In this document: piece after piece, positions 12,001 through 24,809 of the stretch
How the letters are laid out: each line of letters begins with the position of its first letter
Numbering within the stretch: the stretch's first letter is position 1
Source: Phoronis australis
Taxonomy: Eukaryota; Phoronida; Phoronidae
NCBI GenBank assembly: GCA_002633005.1
Contig: NMRA01000072.1
Span: 208,952-272,951 of the forward strand
Direction of reading: 5' to 3'
Length of the DNA stretch: 64,000 nt
Notes under the pieces: generated by a model
The model's database searches: none
What the model was told of the DNA's origin: nothing
The model's input: only the letters and a program-made list of their open reading frames with translations
Program-made: the position numbers and the translations under genes

Positions 12001-15000
12001 CTGCTGCAATTGCTAAGTACATAATTTTACATATATCTACTCTTTTTCTGTCATCGTTCATATTAGCTCTCTGTGGCCACAAAATGAATACTATTGGATT
12101 ACTTATTTGCCTACACGATGTGGCAGTTAGTTGGGCAGGGTTTCATTTCAGGAATCTACAAAACGGTTACTGAATCATGGTGAGAGTAATTATCATGTTT
12201 GCCAACATAAACTATGCTACACTCATTTCTGGCACAAAAAACTAAAAGCTGCATTTCGACCTGTTTAGGTGGCTAAAAGATGAAAATCGAATTTTCCTTT
12301 TACTCGCAATCGGTATGATATTCTTTACCACGGTTGGATTCCTTTTCTGTTACCAACAAGAACATGGAAACCAAGAGGGGTCGGCCAACTCTGAAAGTAA
12401 TTCATTAATGACACATTCACTACGCATTGCCTGTTACTCGAGTTGCTGAATTATTCGGTAACAATTCAAGATCCAATGAGCAGTTGATGTTTTAAACTTC
12501 AAATCGCTTTGTTTAAGTATTAAACAATAAACAGCGTCGAAAAGCTCTTTTTAAAAGGTCATTTTACTTCCCATTTGTAGTCTAAACTCTCAAATCTTCA
12601 ATCATGCTGGTGAACTCTAAAAACTGGTCTTTGCTACCTTAGTTGCTAGGGTTGATATTAGTTGCTACTATCGAGATGAATTATAACGGATCACCTGCAA
12701 AACTGGAAGGGATTGTAAACCTTGTCAAAATTCATGCATTGAAAGATTTGAGACGTGGTGTGTGTTGTTGAGTTGCCTGGTATATAATGTGTTTCGGGCC
12801 AAGGTACGGAAGAAATATACCTTTAAGATACAGGGATATTTTAATTTTAATTATTATTCATCTCTTGTACAGTTTTGTTTTATTGTTATGCTGAGACTTG
12901 TTTAGCTAATGGAACATTTGGTTTTATTCCCGGTGAAAATTATATTGATGTAATCCCATGTACATTTCTCTTGCAGCTCATAAACATTGGGTATTATGCA
13001 TAGCATGGTCACCAGATGGAAGTAAATTGGCCTCGGGATGTAAAAATAGTCAGGTAACTTTAGCATGATTGTTTTACAAAATTGTCTTCAATTGCAATGG
13101 CTTTTCAACGGTGTAGTAAAGTGTGCCTCTCAGCAGTTTGTGTTGCCTGCCTTTTGTGAGCGTAATACTATTTATATACCGCATTCCTCTTGATGCAGGC
13201 ATGCAATAACCACGTGTCCGTGTAATAAACTAAAAGGTTATTGTATAATGGTATTCATGCGTGAGAAAGAAAATCAAGTCTGTGAAGAAATGTGGGTTTA
13301 ATAATTGTGGTATAAATATGATTGCGTTATTAACCTGACTTCATCGCCACTGCAGCGTCAGGTAATAACATCATCCTTATAAAATCATGTGTAGTTTAAT
13401 TTGTTAGATTTCTTGTTGCAGGCGATAAATGAAATGCAGTTTTAGTTACAAAACGTTCACGTTTGCATAAACTACATTATTGTGCCAGGCTGTTTGAAAT
13501 TATTTTAGTCTGTAATTTCCCTCCCTAGTTGTTGTACGTTGACTCTGTAGGTGTGATGAGAAGACGACTCCTCTTACACAACCCATTCACTAAACTAGGA
13601 ATTTCCATCGCGAATTAAGTGTGTTCACTGGCCAATCCCATTAAAAGAAGTTCATCTTTAATAGTCAGGAGGCAGCACCAGTCCTCCAACTCATGTGACC
13701 TGTCGCCATTGATTGTCAAAGTTTCTGATTTTAGATCTGCATATGGGACCCAGTGACGGGCCAACAGAGGGGCAGAACACTAGCAGGCCATAAACAGTGG
13801 ATCACATGGCTGTGTTGGAAACCATTACACTTGTAAGTTGGACCAAGCAGAGAATTTGAGTTGGGATGAACTGTTTAAGAGACAATAGTAGTTTGAGCTC
13901 TGACTTTCTAAGGTAATTCTCAGTGCAATCTTCTAAGTGGGGACAAACCACTCTAGAACCAACTAAGCGTTGCGCAATATGAGTAAGAACTGCACAGACG
14001 GTGTTGTACTTGAGGCATTGTTACATCCTAAGTTGTCCATCCCCATCCTGTTTGTGGAGATGTTATGTTAGGTTTGGATGTTATGAGAATGAATTTAGTA
14101 TGACAGCAAATTTGGCTACCAGTGACTTAGAAAATTATTTTATTGGTAAGTAAATAATTTACTTTAATCTTCTTGAGTCTTTCCATGTAAGAAAACAAAT
14201 CATGTTATCTGTGGCAAAAATGAAACTTTTCCACCAAATTACAAGCTTGCATTGCATTAATTTTGCAGAGATCCTGAATGTCGCTTTCTAGCCAGTTCAT
14301 CAAAAGTAAGTATTGAATGAATATAAGCCGCTCGGCACCTTCTAATTGCCAATTCATCAAGTGTTTGGGCACAGTATCTATATATTCCCATTCAGCTGAT
14401 GGAGATATTGTTTTCGGTCACTAAAATGAAAACCCGCAAATTCTAGCTCAATGAGTTCCATTTTCAGCAATATGTAACTGTCTTCAATTTCTTCTCAAGC
14501 TCGGATATCCCTTCTAATGTGAGTGAGGAGACTAAACTTATTTTGTTCATTGTGTTTCATTGTGTTGTGTCTGATGTAATGTGCAATGATGTATAGGTGT
14601 GTCTTGCATTCATTGTGTTGTGTCTGGTGTAATGTGCAATGATGTATAGATATGGCTTGCGTGATGTTACTACTGTGACTTTGAAAGGGTAGAATGTTAT
14701 TTGAAAGCGACTAATAAAACAAAACTATGCATCAAACTTTCTCCTTGAAACGACTGGGGATTTCCTAAAGAGCCCCTATTAACATAAATCCGTCATGGGG
14801 GCTCTTTCGGAAACGAGGGCGAAAAGAGCCTCCATGGGGTCTCTTTCGGGATCGTTGTGCATTTCTGGTACAGGTCAAGGGTATGGAAAGTGTGGAAAAA
14901 TGTCACTGTTTTCTCAATTTGAGTCCATAAAAGGACATGACTTGTTAACGGAGCTGTCAATCAGGCTTCCGTTATAGTAGCCAAGTTGCCAATTGAGTCT

Positions 15001-18000
15001 GAATCCTGCCAGGTATTTCAACCGAAGTTAAAAACTAGATTAAAGCAAACCACTGCCTCTGACGCCACCATCACTGACTTGAGTTGAACCTTCTAATCTC
15101 TAATGCAGTCATTTACTCCCTCGCACAGCTCTTTTAAAGTTCACTGCTAAACAAGTATACTGTCATAAGAAACTCCAGTTTCTAAAAGAGTCAAATTTTC
15201 CGAAAAAGCCCGCTGGGGTCTTTTGGTGGATGTAAAATCGCTTCAGGAAATGAACATTTCCGAAAGAGTTCCCTGGGATCTCTTTCAGAAATCCACTGTA
15301 ATGTTTACAATACTAGGATGCAAGGAAGCTTCCGTGTTTTAAAGCATAAAAATGGAAACGTCGTCTGGCTAAATTTAGTATGTGTGTATTTATTTTGTCG
15401 GTTGGCACTTTCCTGTATCTGAGTACTTTGCCCTAGGATGCTACAGTACGTATCTGGGACACACTGCTGTCTCAATGTAAGATGATCCTGTCGACACACC
15501 TGCAATCAGTTACCTGTGTCAAGTGGGGAGGGTCTGACCTCATCTACACTGCATCACAGGACAGAACCATCAAAGTGTGGAGAGCGGATGATGTAAGTTG
15601 GATGATGGATAGTAATTTGTAGTCCCACTTCATGTACAAATAATGTACAATGATTAAGAGAGTTGTCCACTCCTGAAGTTTTTGATGAAAACTATCAAAA
15701 TTGGTTTCCTTTGCTGACTTCATATTTGATTAAGACACGACTGTTCTGTTGGATAGCATCACAGACACTTGCTTGTATTCTCTGTACAATTTTTGATCAT
15801 CAGGTGTACAGTTTTGAAGTAAATTGCGTATAGACAAACAAATAAATTAAAATAGCAGCTGTATTTTGAGAGCACATGTCCCATCATCAGGTACATAGGA
15901 AAGTGGACATGCTAGAAGCAATATCAACAATGGCAGCAGGTAAATAAGCGTACAAGCAGTGTGTGTGAATATAACACACAGTGGGAAGCTTACAAACCAC
16001 TAGCGCAATAGAGCTGCTCATTCTGACTTCAGATAAGGTCAACCAGACTGTGCACATAATGCCCCCTAAGGACTGCAAAATTTGTGGCCTTCCAGTAAAA
16101 TATGGGGAGATGATATCAAAAGAAAAACAGAAATGCATTATTTTAGATGTGACTTGGTGTTTACTAACAATAACAGTTTAGCATGAATAGTTAATCTATC
16201 CAAATCAGCAGATGTTTAAGTTATTGGAGATTCAACAATATGGTGCACTGGGGGGCGGGGGGCATATTAATGTACTTTGAACTTGACACCCATCACTGTG
16301 CAAATTGTAACATTGTAGCAAAAATTCAGTCAATTTTTTTGTAATAATTTCATGAACATTTTTACTTCTGAAGACTATGAAGCAAATATTGATTTAAGTA
16401 ACCCATCCACATCATTGCATGCTGTCTACTGTCCCAACTATGAGAGAAGTGGTGCTTGTATTGTCTCCACAAACACTTGATTTTTATACAAATTCGAATT
16501 TGTTAAAGGGTGTCCTTTGTCGTACTCTCCAAGGTCACGGGCATTGGGTCAATACGATGGCCCTGAGTACTGACTATGCTATCAGAACTGGGGCGTTTGA
16601 TCCTGCCAAGGCCACTCTAGTCCCAAGAGACGACACATCGAGCCCTGAGGAGCGTGCCAAGAAGGCATTAGAAATATACAACTCGGTTAAGGTGAGTTCT
16701 GTTTGATGCTGCTTTTAATAGCTTTGGTACATACATTCTTTAAAGTTGCTGCAAATCTCCAAAAAGACTTGTTTTTCATTTAGATCTCTCACGATTATAA
16801 AATTGACCTTATTTTGTCGTGGAAAGAAATGTAGGTTTGTAATTGCTTGGAGCTGTGCTGACCCACTTTGTCACCCCTACTTAGTGCTCCTTCAAGGCTC
16901 AGAAATCACTTCTAATCTGAGTAAAGAACAAGTCGAGGCCTGTTTTGTAAGTTTTTTGTTGAAAGATTTTTTATGTTGAAAGATTTTTTATACAAAGAGG
17001 GCACATAGCACCTTTAAATATTTCTCACAGACACAGTATGTCAAGTGTGGGCTTTCAGCTTACTTCAATGGTTCGTTGATTGCCAGTTGAAATTATAACT
17101 ACTTTGCATGTACAGTAAAACCAACATAAGTTGAGCCCACCCAGACCGAGAGATTCTTTCGAGTAAGGAAATGTCTGATTTATCTGAAAAGCTGAGTGGA
17201 GAAACTAGTACACAACCATATGCAACTGTCTCAGAGTTAAGCAAAAACTCAGACTTATGCGTGTTCGACTTACGCAACTGTGTAATTAACTAGGTGTTTC
17301 TGCTGATTATGTAGCTTTGGTGCAGAGCTGCATGAGTATACAGCTTCGCACCGATGTGGGTAGAAAAATAGCCTAATAAAATCTGGGACAAAATTAATGT
17401 TATTGTAAATTATACTCTTCCTTGAGTACACTGGTGCTAAATATATAGTTGTCATTCGACTGTTTTTCTCCTGCTAAAGTTGTGGAGGGATCTTATCTTC
17501 ATGAAATAGAGCTTCACTTATTGCCAATTCTTTAATTGACTGTTCTTTTTCCACAAGGTTGCCTACATGTCACAACAATTTGTTGTAAGTTTTTAGTATT
17601 TCAGTACCTGCTAACAGAATTTCTGAGCAAATTTTGCTTCGGCGAAGCTGTCGTCATCTCCCAAAAGATATCGTATTTCAAGTGTCGGTGACAGACTTTT
17701 GTTTGTAACTAAAGCCTGAGAATGACATATTAGCTTATTAGATTGTTTTTTCACTTCATGGGTTAACAGGCAAGGTGAGTGTCAGTTGACTCCCAGATTT
17801 TGCATGCACCTCCTTGGGTTGTTATCATTACATTTTCACGATGAGGTGTTGAGCTGAATTATTTGGGTAGTGTGTAATTTCAAGGTTTGCCATGAAGTTA
17901 ATACACATGGATTTCTAACTGTATTTTGGCATTAGTCTTCATGCAGTTAGCTGACTGGCTACTGCTTATGCTGCTTTTGTTTATACTTCCCTAGGGATCT

Positions 18001-20358
18001 GACCCTGAGAGGCTGGTTTCTGGATCTGACGACTTCACGTTGTTCCTGTGGAAACCTGAGGAAGACAAAAAGCCAGTGTGTCGCATGACTGGTCACCAAC
18101 AGCTGATCAACGAAGTGTTATTCTCTCCTGACACCAGGCTGATAGCTAGCGCCTCCTTTGATAAATCCGTCAAACTATGGGATGGGAAAACTGGCAAGTA
18201 AGCACTGAGGCTGGCTCACATTCATGGACACAACTTTAATGTGTACATAATAGGATTTGGTGAAAGTGAAGGATTTTTTAAAATATACAGTGTTATGGGC
18301 TTCTAATTAATACTTGAAAAGAAAGAACTAAATTGATTCTTGATTATGAAGGTGGCCAATCACCATAAGTGTTATGGTAAGCAGTTAAGTCCACTTTCTC
18401 ATTTAGTTTACTATTTTTTTACCAGAAGGAAACTTGATGGGCCCCACTTGAAGTCAGTAAACAAAACATTGAGTCTGTGTGCAGTGCATGTGCTCCGGAC
18501 AGTGTCAGTAAGTTGTTTGTGTGATATTTTGTCACAAGCCTTTGCCCTATATTATTTTACAATTACGATTGTGTTTTGTCCATAGGTACCTTTTCTCACT
18601 TCGTGGTCATGTTCAGCGAGTCTACCAGGTGGCGTGGTCTGCGGATAGTCGCTTGTTATGTAGCGGCAGCGCTGACTCCACACTGAAGGTGTGGGATGTG
18701 AAGACGCGCAAGTTATTGCATGACCTGCCAGGTCATGCAGACGAGGTAAGGGTCAACTTGAGGTTAACGATTAGTGAGAATAAACAACAGAGTCGTAGCT
18801 GGTCTTTGAGTTTTACAATGTTTAAACTTGTGAAAGCCTTTGGTTATAAAAAGTTTTCAAGTAACAACTGAAGTAAGATCATTCAGCCACACTCAGAAAT
18901 GCATCTTGCAAACGTTTCATGGAATGCGGGAGTGAAGAAATCTTGCAGAAAAAATGCATAGTTCCGCATATAGATGCATATGCTTATTTGAGGGGTTGCG
19001 CGGTAAATTCTTTGTTGTCTCGGATATATACATATGATCACTATTTTATTGTTATTACTACCTCCACTGTTATAGGTGTATGCAGTAGACTGGAGTCCAG
19101 ATGGTCAGAGAGTGGCCAGTGGTGGCAAGGACAAGGTGCTCAAAATGTGAGTTACTATGGTGTTGATAGTATATCCTGATGAACTCTCCCCGGCTGCATG
19201 AAACAGTCCCAAATAGGGACTCAGCTATGTTCCCTAAATCTACTGTGTATTTGTGGACACATATAGTCCTTTCTTATGCTGTTTTAGTTTTTGACTCAAC
19301 TCGAGTTGAACTCCTTGTTGAATTCTCAATATTATTGAAACCGAGCAGTAGAGTTTTTTCACGCAACACTCCTACTTTAACTGATTATTTATTTTCATTG
19401 AGCTAAAGGCTCGGCTTTTAGTTATATTTATTAGAAAATGTAATTAAGCATACAGAAATATTACATCTGTGAGCAACGAACAACACAAATATGTAAGAGA
19501 TTTAGTCAACTTAGTTGAGTCCCTGTTTGATGCAACTAGCCACTGGCTTGTATACTACATGCCATAAGTACCATACTCGTCCGTGTGACCGCCCATATAC
19601 ACTACATGCCATAAGTATCGTACTCGTCTGGATTACCGCCCATGTTCAGCTTACTGTCCACCCCCTGTTTTTTTCGATTTCCAATTTATGTGCCCTGACC
19701 AGTAACCCGGATGAGTACGACATTTAGACAAGATACCATTTTCCAATCATTAGTGCTAATCGGCTTGCAGCAAGAAGGATGGGGAATGACTTTCCATCAC
19801 TCATAATTCCATCGAAAATTTAGCTTTAGAATGGCATTTGAACTTGTCATTACTTTTGGCCTGTAGTTGTCAGATGTTTCAGTGGTGTGACTGCGCTTGA
19901 AAAACTGTCACCACACAGTTATGATTCTCAAAGATTAGCTTTAATTGTGAATAGAAAAAAGAATTTATTGCCATGAAGGTGTTAAAAATGTGCCTTCCTT
20001 TTTGGTGTCATTATTGTACAGTACATTAAAACTTAATTTTGTTAAAGTAAGTTAGTATTATGCGAATAAGAAATAATTTTTTTTCAGAATTTATAGAAAT
20101 ACCTTTAAAATTAGGGTAAATCACGCATAAGCTTGCAGTTACATCCTGGAGTTACAGCTGCAAACAATTGGACTAAATGTCACGACTGACCTTGAGATTT
20201 GACTCTAAATTAACCAATAGATCAGGTGTATCTTGCACTATATAATACAAAAACATTTAATACCGTTTTGTTTTAAAATGTAAATTGAGAGATTATATCC
20301 AAGCAAAGGGTCAGTAGTTTATTCACCAACTATGATTTTTTTCAGATGGAGGCGATAA
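9070..20358 (+). CDS. NLE1: Notchless homologue (NLE domain plus WD40 propeller), twelve coding exons
   Basis: Pre-60S assembly factor; in the family the N-terminal ubiquitin-like NLE domain docks on the MIDAS domain of the AAA ATPase MDN1/Rea1 to release assembly factors, and the protein also modulates Notch. Exons: 9070-9201, 10189-10409, 11378-11457, 12977-13053, 13735-13832, 14269-14305, 15437-15592, 16509-16691, 17995-18197, 18586-18745, 19076-19146, 20346-20358. Total 1431 nt, 476 aa (human about 485). NLE domain about residues 8-75; WD repeats follow, with FWD at 131-133, IWD at 173-175 and 221-223, VW at 262-263, LW at 346-347, LWD at 389-391, VWD at 431-433 and the terminal IWRR. The last exon holds only the codons for W-R-R and the stop, with the isoleucine codon split across the intron. 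All introns are GT-AG; intron 7 has a weak polypyrimidine tract. The first exon starts five bases before the ATG, right after a strong acceptor. Confidence 0.96.
11428..11835 (+). repeat. Five-copy tandem repeat containing the NLE1 exon 3 splice donor
   Basis: Units start at 11428, 11521, 11614, 11710 and 11802 (spacing 93, 93, 96, 92). Each unit begins with a copy of the last 30 bases of exon 3 (GCACAGAAACTCC...ATGTAAAG) followed by the intron start GTGGGTAC. The donor is intact in units 1-3, altered in unit 4 and lost in unit 5. Confidence 0.9.
12248..12545 (+). mobile_element. MITE-like element, copy 1 of 3
   Basis: Begins GCTGCATTTCGACC and ends GTCGAAAAGCT, a decayed terminal inverted repeat. 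Shares an internal block (AATCGGTATGATATTC, then TTACC) and overall order with 22347-22676 and 36153-36477. No coding capacity. Lies in NLE1 intron 3. Confidence 0.65.
14560..14665 (+). repeat. Two-copy tandem repeat, 53-bp unit
   Basis: Copies start at 14560 and 14613, both beginning CATTGTGTTGTGTCTG and containing GTAATGTGCAATGATGTATA. In NLE1 intron 6. Confidence 0.75.
14761..15297. mobile_element. Cluster of short foldbacks with a common arm
   Basis: The arm TTTCCGAAAGAGYYCC and its inverse complement occur repeatedly: 14761-14810, 14820-14853, 15188-15225 and a compact palindrome at 15258-15294. The cluster looks like one or more decayed MITE-type elements in NLE1 intron 6. Confidence 0.5.
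15840..16170. repeat. Possible decayed retroelement fragment
   Basis: Contains GTCCCATCATCAGG, the type of conserved end seen near 35860 and 53795 and in the Penelope-like fragment at 49664. No intact reading frame. Lies in NLE1 intron 7. Confidence 0.25.
19548..19645 (+). repeat. Two-copy tandem repeat, about 50-bp unit
   Basis: Both copies contain CTACATGCCATAAGTA then CGTACTCGT or CATACTCGT, then ACCGCCCAT. In NLE1 intron 11. Confidence 0.7.
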
Positions 20359-20829
20359 CTTCGTGAAACTCATTGTTAACGTCATAATCACAGATCCTCG
20401 GTCTTGTACATGTAGCAGGATTGTTGTCATTATTACCAACATGTCGACCAAGACTGCGCAAGTGTAGGAAGTGTTGCCAAAGAGAGAGTGCAGGTGGGCG
20501 GAGGTGTTGAGTTGCGGTCTCATGGAATTGGTTCTTCTCAACTGTTACCATTAGCTTGCATATAGCTCATCACCTGTTGCTATAGTTACTGTGAGACTGG
20601 ACTGTGCAAACTGACTGTTGGCTGTTGGCGGGATGTCTGTTGTCAAAAATGTAATTACAAATTATTTCTTGCATCCGTCAAGTTCAGGTAATAGCAATGT
20701 GTTTAGTTGTGTATCCACATGTACTGCCACTTAGTACCACATGCTATTAAATATTTAGACATCATTGCCAAAACAAACTTAAGAGGATAAGAGGCTGTTG
20801 GACCTAAACACATTTTGGGATAATTGGAG

Positions 20830-21065
20830 TTGATAGCTTTGGCTAGAGCTATAAAGCAACAAAATCTGTTTTGTTTTTGTAATTTTGTTATAAATTGGCA
20901 ATTCTCGCTAAATTGTCTGTCAGACATTCGCTGAAATCGAGGCTGGTATCTTTACCATTTAAATATACTTAAATACTCTAATTGACATTTAGCTGAGTGG
21001 CAGAGCATAGGCTGCAACTGCAGAGGTAAGGAGTGTGATTCCATGCTGCCTCTCATTCCAGAAAA
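20830..21065 (+). mobile_element. Dispersed repeat with tRNA-like 3' module, copy 1 of 2
   Basis: Pairs with 35485-35720: both have TTTTGTTAYAAAT followed by TTAAATATACTTAAA and then a tRNA-like head. Here the A-box is TAGCTGAGTGGCAGAGC and a B-box-like GTGATTCCA follows. It probably lies in the NLE1 3' UTR. Confidence 0.6.
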
Positions 21066-21293
21066 AATGACTTTTTGCCGATAATGTCCCTTTAAGGAAA
21101 GACTTGATGGTTGTTTCTGCAATTATGTTTAGCAGAATTTTATGTTTAGCAGAATTCAAATCCTCTAATACAACTTTCTTGTCAAGTGAGACGTCAAAAG
21201 TCTGTTCTGTGGCACTTAAGTTTAGATTAAAGTGATCAGCACAATTTACGTGGAGCGGGTAATGTTTCCTGTCAGAGAAGTTATGATGTAATG

Positions 21294-21299
21294 AATAAA
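21294..21299 (+). terminator. Candidate poly(A) signal of NLE1
   Basis: AATAAA 936 nt past the NLE1 stop, followed by a second, overlapping AAATAAA-type stretch. It is upstream of the stop codon of the convergent gene at 21649. Confidence 0.4.
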
Positions 21300-21648
21300 A
21301 TAAATTAAATATTTTATATTTCTAGTGTTTGTTGTTTCTTGTCCATTATAAAGTCCTCGTCCTTTCTAACTTATAGGAGTGTGTGGGAGGGTGCAATCCA
21401 GTGATTAGTTTGATTTCTTTTGTTTTATGTGAGGGCTCACATAAAACTTAGCATGGTGTGAAAACTTAGCACCGCTAGTGAAAACTTAGCAGGGCATGTC
21501 ATTTATCAGAAGATAGGCTTACGAAAATGCCAACACCTGCAGATTTTGGCATGACGTGTTCCAGTAGATTGCTATGTGTACAGCTGCCGTATTAAGCCAA
21601 GTGGTCATTAGATGGACTGTATTTTTCGTTATTTCTTAGTAATTGTAA

Positions 21649-23215
21649 TCAACTAGTTATATTTATTTGTATGGCTGAGGCTTCAGGAGTCTTCAAAATG
21701 CAACAGTCGGAACCCCAGGTACCAGACTGACGTAGTCGACGAATTCGCACGCCTTCTCGCACGCTGTCTGCTTGACTGAAATGAGATTAGTAGCGTGAAT
21801 CCTAGGTATGAAGCAAGGTCTTTTTGAAACTTGATTAATTGGAGTGAAATAGAAAATTGCTATTGTAAGGACTCTTAGAAATGTCCATTTGGTTTGAATC
21901 ATAGACCACTGCTGGAATTTGTCAATATTGAAATCGTTTACGATGGAACGTGACTTCACTTCAGAATTCGGATCTTGGTTCCTTCAAATCGTTTCATTGC
22001 CTAAGTTTCCCATCGATGGCTTACCGTTGTCCAAATACTCGGTGTGTTGAAATGGACGAGTCGCGGTGCTCCACGTGGAGAATAAAGACGGGACCTAGAG
22101 GTTCAAAGTTCTCGTTGTCGACTGTGTCCTCCTGTAAGAATGTTGTGGAGATATTTTAAACTGTACTGCACTTCAGGGGGCTCCTGGTTGTGGTACGTAC
22201 CGGCCCTCTAATCATCCGCATGCCCCACTAAACTGCAAGCCTGGACTACTGAATCATTAATACAAACGTCAACTTGCACACTAGTAAAATGTATTGAGCA
22301 TGTGAACCCATAACTCATACATAGACCTATTCGTGAACCTCTAAGGTGCTTTTCGCCCTGTTCGGCTAGTGGCTAAAAACAAAAATTGAACTGGAACTTA
22401 AAATCTAACAAAATCGGTATCATGATATTCCTTACGGTAATAGGGCGTTGTTTCCATTACTATCGAAACCAGCGACTCTAGAAAATGCTTTCAGAGTTTA
22501 TTAGGGTTGGCCAACCATAAAATAACAAATTCGAAAGTGATAGGTATTGTCTGTGTCATAACTTGCCGGCATATTCGGCAATTATTCAGGATGTTATGAG
22601 CCTGGTGATATTTAAACCTCAAAGCGCCCCAGTTAAGAATTCAACATTGACAGCCAGTCGGGGCGAAATGCATTTTTAATGAGTATCTAAGGACGTGATT
22701 CGTTTGGATGATTCGATGGTCGTGCAGATGATAATTAAACCACGAATTTTAACTATTTGGTTTTCAACATACTTATGAATTCGGTGTCGTACTGTAATCT
22801 GTTTTGTCGAATGGTTGCATCAAGATTTGAAACTTTGATGGTTATTTTCAGGTATCTTTTTTCTGTTTAGTGTTATTTAAGCCTATTATCGTGAATGCAT
22901 TAGACAAATTCTGTGCAAACATTCTGCGCAGAAAGACGGAATGCAGGAGACGGCATGCACCAACCATCTGAGCGCTTCATTGTTTTTTTTTTTTTTTTAT
23001 TGTTATTATTCGTTGCTTAGTCTGACCACGCCTTTAACTCCTTGTAAGCTTACGTGGAAGGTCACCCGCTTTTCACTTTTCTTTGGACTCGTTCCACCCG
23101 CTTTTTCCCTCCTAGTATGGAAGTAAGCATAAATACATCCCGCTGTAAATAATGCCGCGCTGGCGCAATAAACGAGAGCACGATTGTGCCAGGGGTTGCT
23201 GCCCGAATTAATCAT
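21649..23215 (-). CDS. Unrecognised 131-aa single-pass membrane protein, three exons
   Basis: Exons: 23215-23054, 22131-22025, 21775-21649 (stop 21649-21651); 162+107+127 = 396 nt. Donors are GTAAGC in both cases and acceptors TTCTTACAG and CTCATTTCAG; phases 0 and 2 agree. Residues 13-32 (ALVYCASAALFTAGCIYAYF) form one hydrophobic helix. A basic stretch follows (HTRREK, then KKSEKR), so the C-terminal 95 residues are probably cytoplasmic. Exon 2 encodes an acidic segment beginning EDTVDNENFEPLGPV. Exon 3 has an arginine-rich run (REGVRIRRLR). No signal peptide, known domain or catalytic motif is visible and I do not recognise the family. GC-rich third positions and the agreement of three splice phases argue for a real gene. 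It converges on NLE1. Confidence 0.72.
22347..22676 (+). mobile_element. MITE-like element, copy 2 of 3
   Basis: Starts GTGCTTTTCGCCC and ends GGGGCGAAATGCATTT, an imperfect terminal inverted repeat. It shares its interior with copies at 12248 and 36153. It lies inside intron 1 of the 131-aa membrane-protein gene. Confidence 0.65.
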
Positions 23216-23363
23216 TGGTTTTAGGTCTTCAAAATTATGGCCATGTGGTTGATGGAACGGCCACCATAAGTCGCCTTCATTCCATCAGTGATATGTGTCT
23301 TAGGGAGTCATTTTCGAGCTATCCTGGCATGTATTTTTTAACGCTTTGATTTTTGGTTTCTAG

Positions 23364-23752
23364 GTTTTGTCAAATTGTACGTGTTTGTGACCAAATTACT
23401 TGTGACGAAAACACAAAGTGCCCGTGAATTTCTGAATACTTGTACGTGCCCCGTGGAAGAACTCGATCGATTAAATCTTCTCGTGGCTGTTCAGAATCCT
23501 GCTTTTAATGTCGCCATGCTTTCAGTTGTAAGCTTAATAGCATGGTGCGAAAGGCTTGGTTAATGAAGGAGCGTGGAAAGTGTTGTAGAAGATTACTTTC
23601 TTACCGGAAAAGCTCTTGACTCCAGACGAACAACATTTTTGCGTCAAAATCGTAAGAATAAGTTTCCCGTAGATGGTTACAGAATACCCGTGGGACGGCG
23701 TCCTCGTGCTACCGGAGAGTCCACCGGGCTTTGCGTCTTCTTACTGAGATAA
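23364..23752 (+). pseudogene. Coding-like frame broken by two adjacent stops
   Basis: A strong acceptor (TTTGGTTTCTAG) precedes 23364. One frame then runs for 129 codons with coding-like composition, interrupted only by TAA-TGA at 23561-23566. The first part includes REFLNTCTCPVEELDRLNLL, the second DYFLTGKALDSRRTTFLRQ and GYRIPVGRRPRATGE. It could be a decayed exon or retroelement piece, or a terminal exon ending at the TAA. Not recognised; antisense to the upstream flank of the 131-aa gene. Confidence 0.3.
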
Positions 23753-24399
23753 ATAATGAATACGTCCACACTTCCAAATGCATACTCGTGTGATTGTCCT
23801 GAATTCTTGTTTTTGAATATCAACACACAAGCCGGACATTAAACGTTTGGGGGGGCAGCGGGTCCTAGTTTGGCACCGAGACGACGCAACATGCCCCTTG
23901 ACCAAAACATGAAAAATCATCGTCGGCACGCCGTTTCCTGGATCCGCCAATTTACAACACATAAAAATGTGTAGAGGATCGTGTTACAAACACGCAAGTC
24001 CCATTACTTTATGTTGCTCGTTGTCTTGCTGGCCCTTAATTTACCAAGTGGCCCTCGTGATGCTATTTAAATCGCTTCATGCACATTGTTCTTAGTTCTA
24101 AAAATGTTCTAGTTGGTGCCAAAATGTTACAAACTCAACCATGTCACGAACACCTGTGATTTAAATGTTAGACATTGTGAGAGTTATAGATGAAGACTAG
24201 GAAAATATTATTTCCATCTTGCGCCCAATCGCCACATATAGGTATAACAAGGTTTCCCAAAACTGTTCACAAAAACATTCTAAACTATGAGAAGCAGGAT
24301 ATGGTTTTACTGGGAATTTATGGTTTGTTTGTTTGTTCTTTCATTTCAGGAATGCCAAAATTTGTTTTTATAATACGTAGTAGACAGGAAAACAGCCAC

Positions 24400-24650
24400 A
24401 GTTGACTCTCATTGCAGGAAACATGTGTTTGACTTCTGGTTCCAAGGGCATCCAGTTTTTTTAGCTTTTCGCAGATATCGACGATTCTTTGACCGATTGG
24501 CCAAGGTAGAGAACCATTGAAATTCCTCGGGATGGAAAGCACTGAGAAGTGTTCGTTCGTTATGTGGAGCATGCGTGGAATATAAGCGAGTCAGTTGTGG
24601 AGAGTTTGAAGAATCCTCGTTTCTCTGCGATGAGAGTCAACTGTCACGTG
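24400..24650. repeat. Inverted repeat pair
   Basis: GTTGACTCTCATTGCAG near 24402 and its inverse complement with one mismatch, CTGCGATGAGAGTCAAC, near 24625. Probably in the 3' UTR of the 571-aa gene. Arms are short. Confidence 0.4.
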
Positions 24651-24809
24651 GCATTTTTCTGTGCCTTGCAAAAGGAACTTCAATTCCTTGAATATGTAAA
24701 ACACACCACTAATTGCCAATAAAACCATTTTTGATGTTAGTATTTCTGAGTATTTTGCTAACGTTGGGATATCCAATAATGCGATCGTGCAAGGTTGCAT
24801 TTTTTTTCA

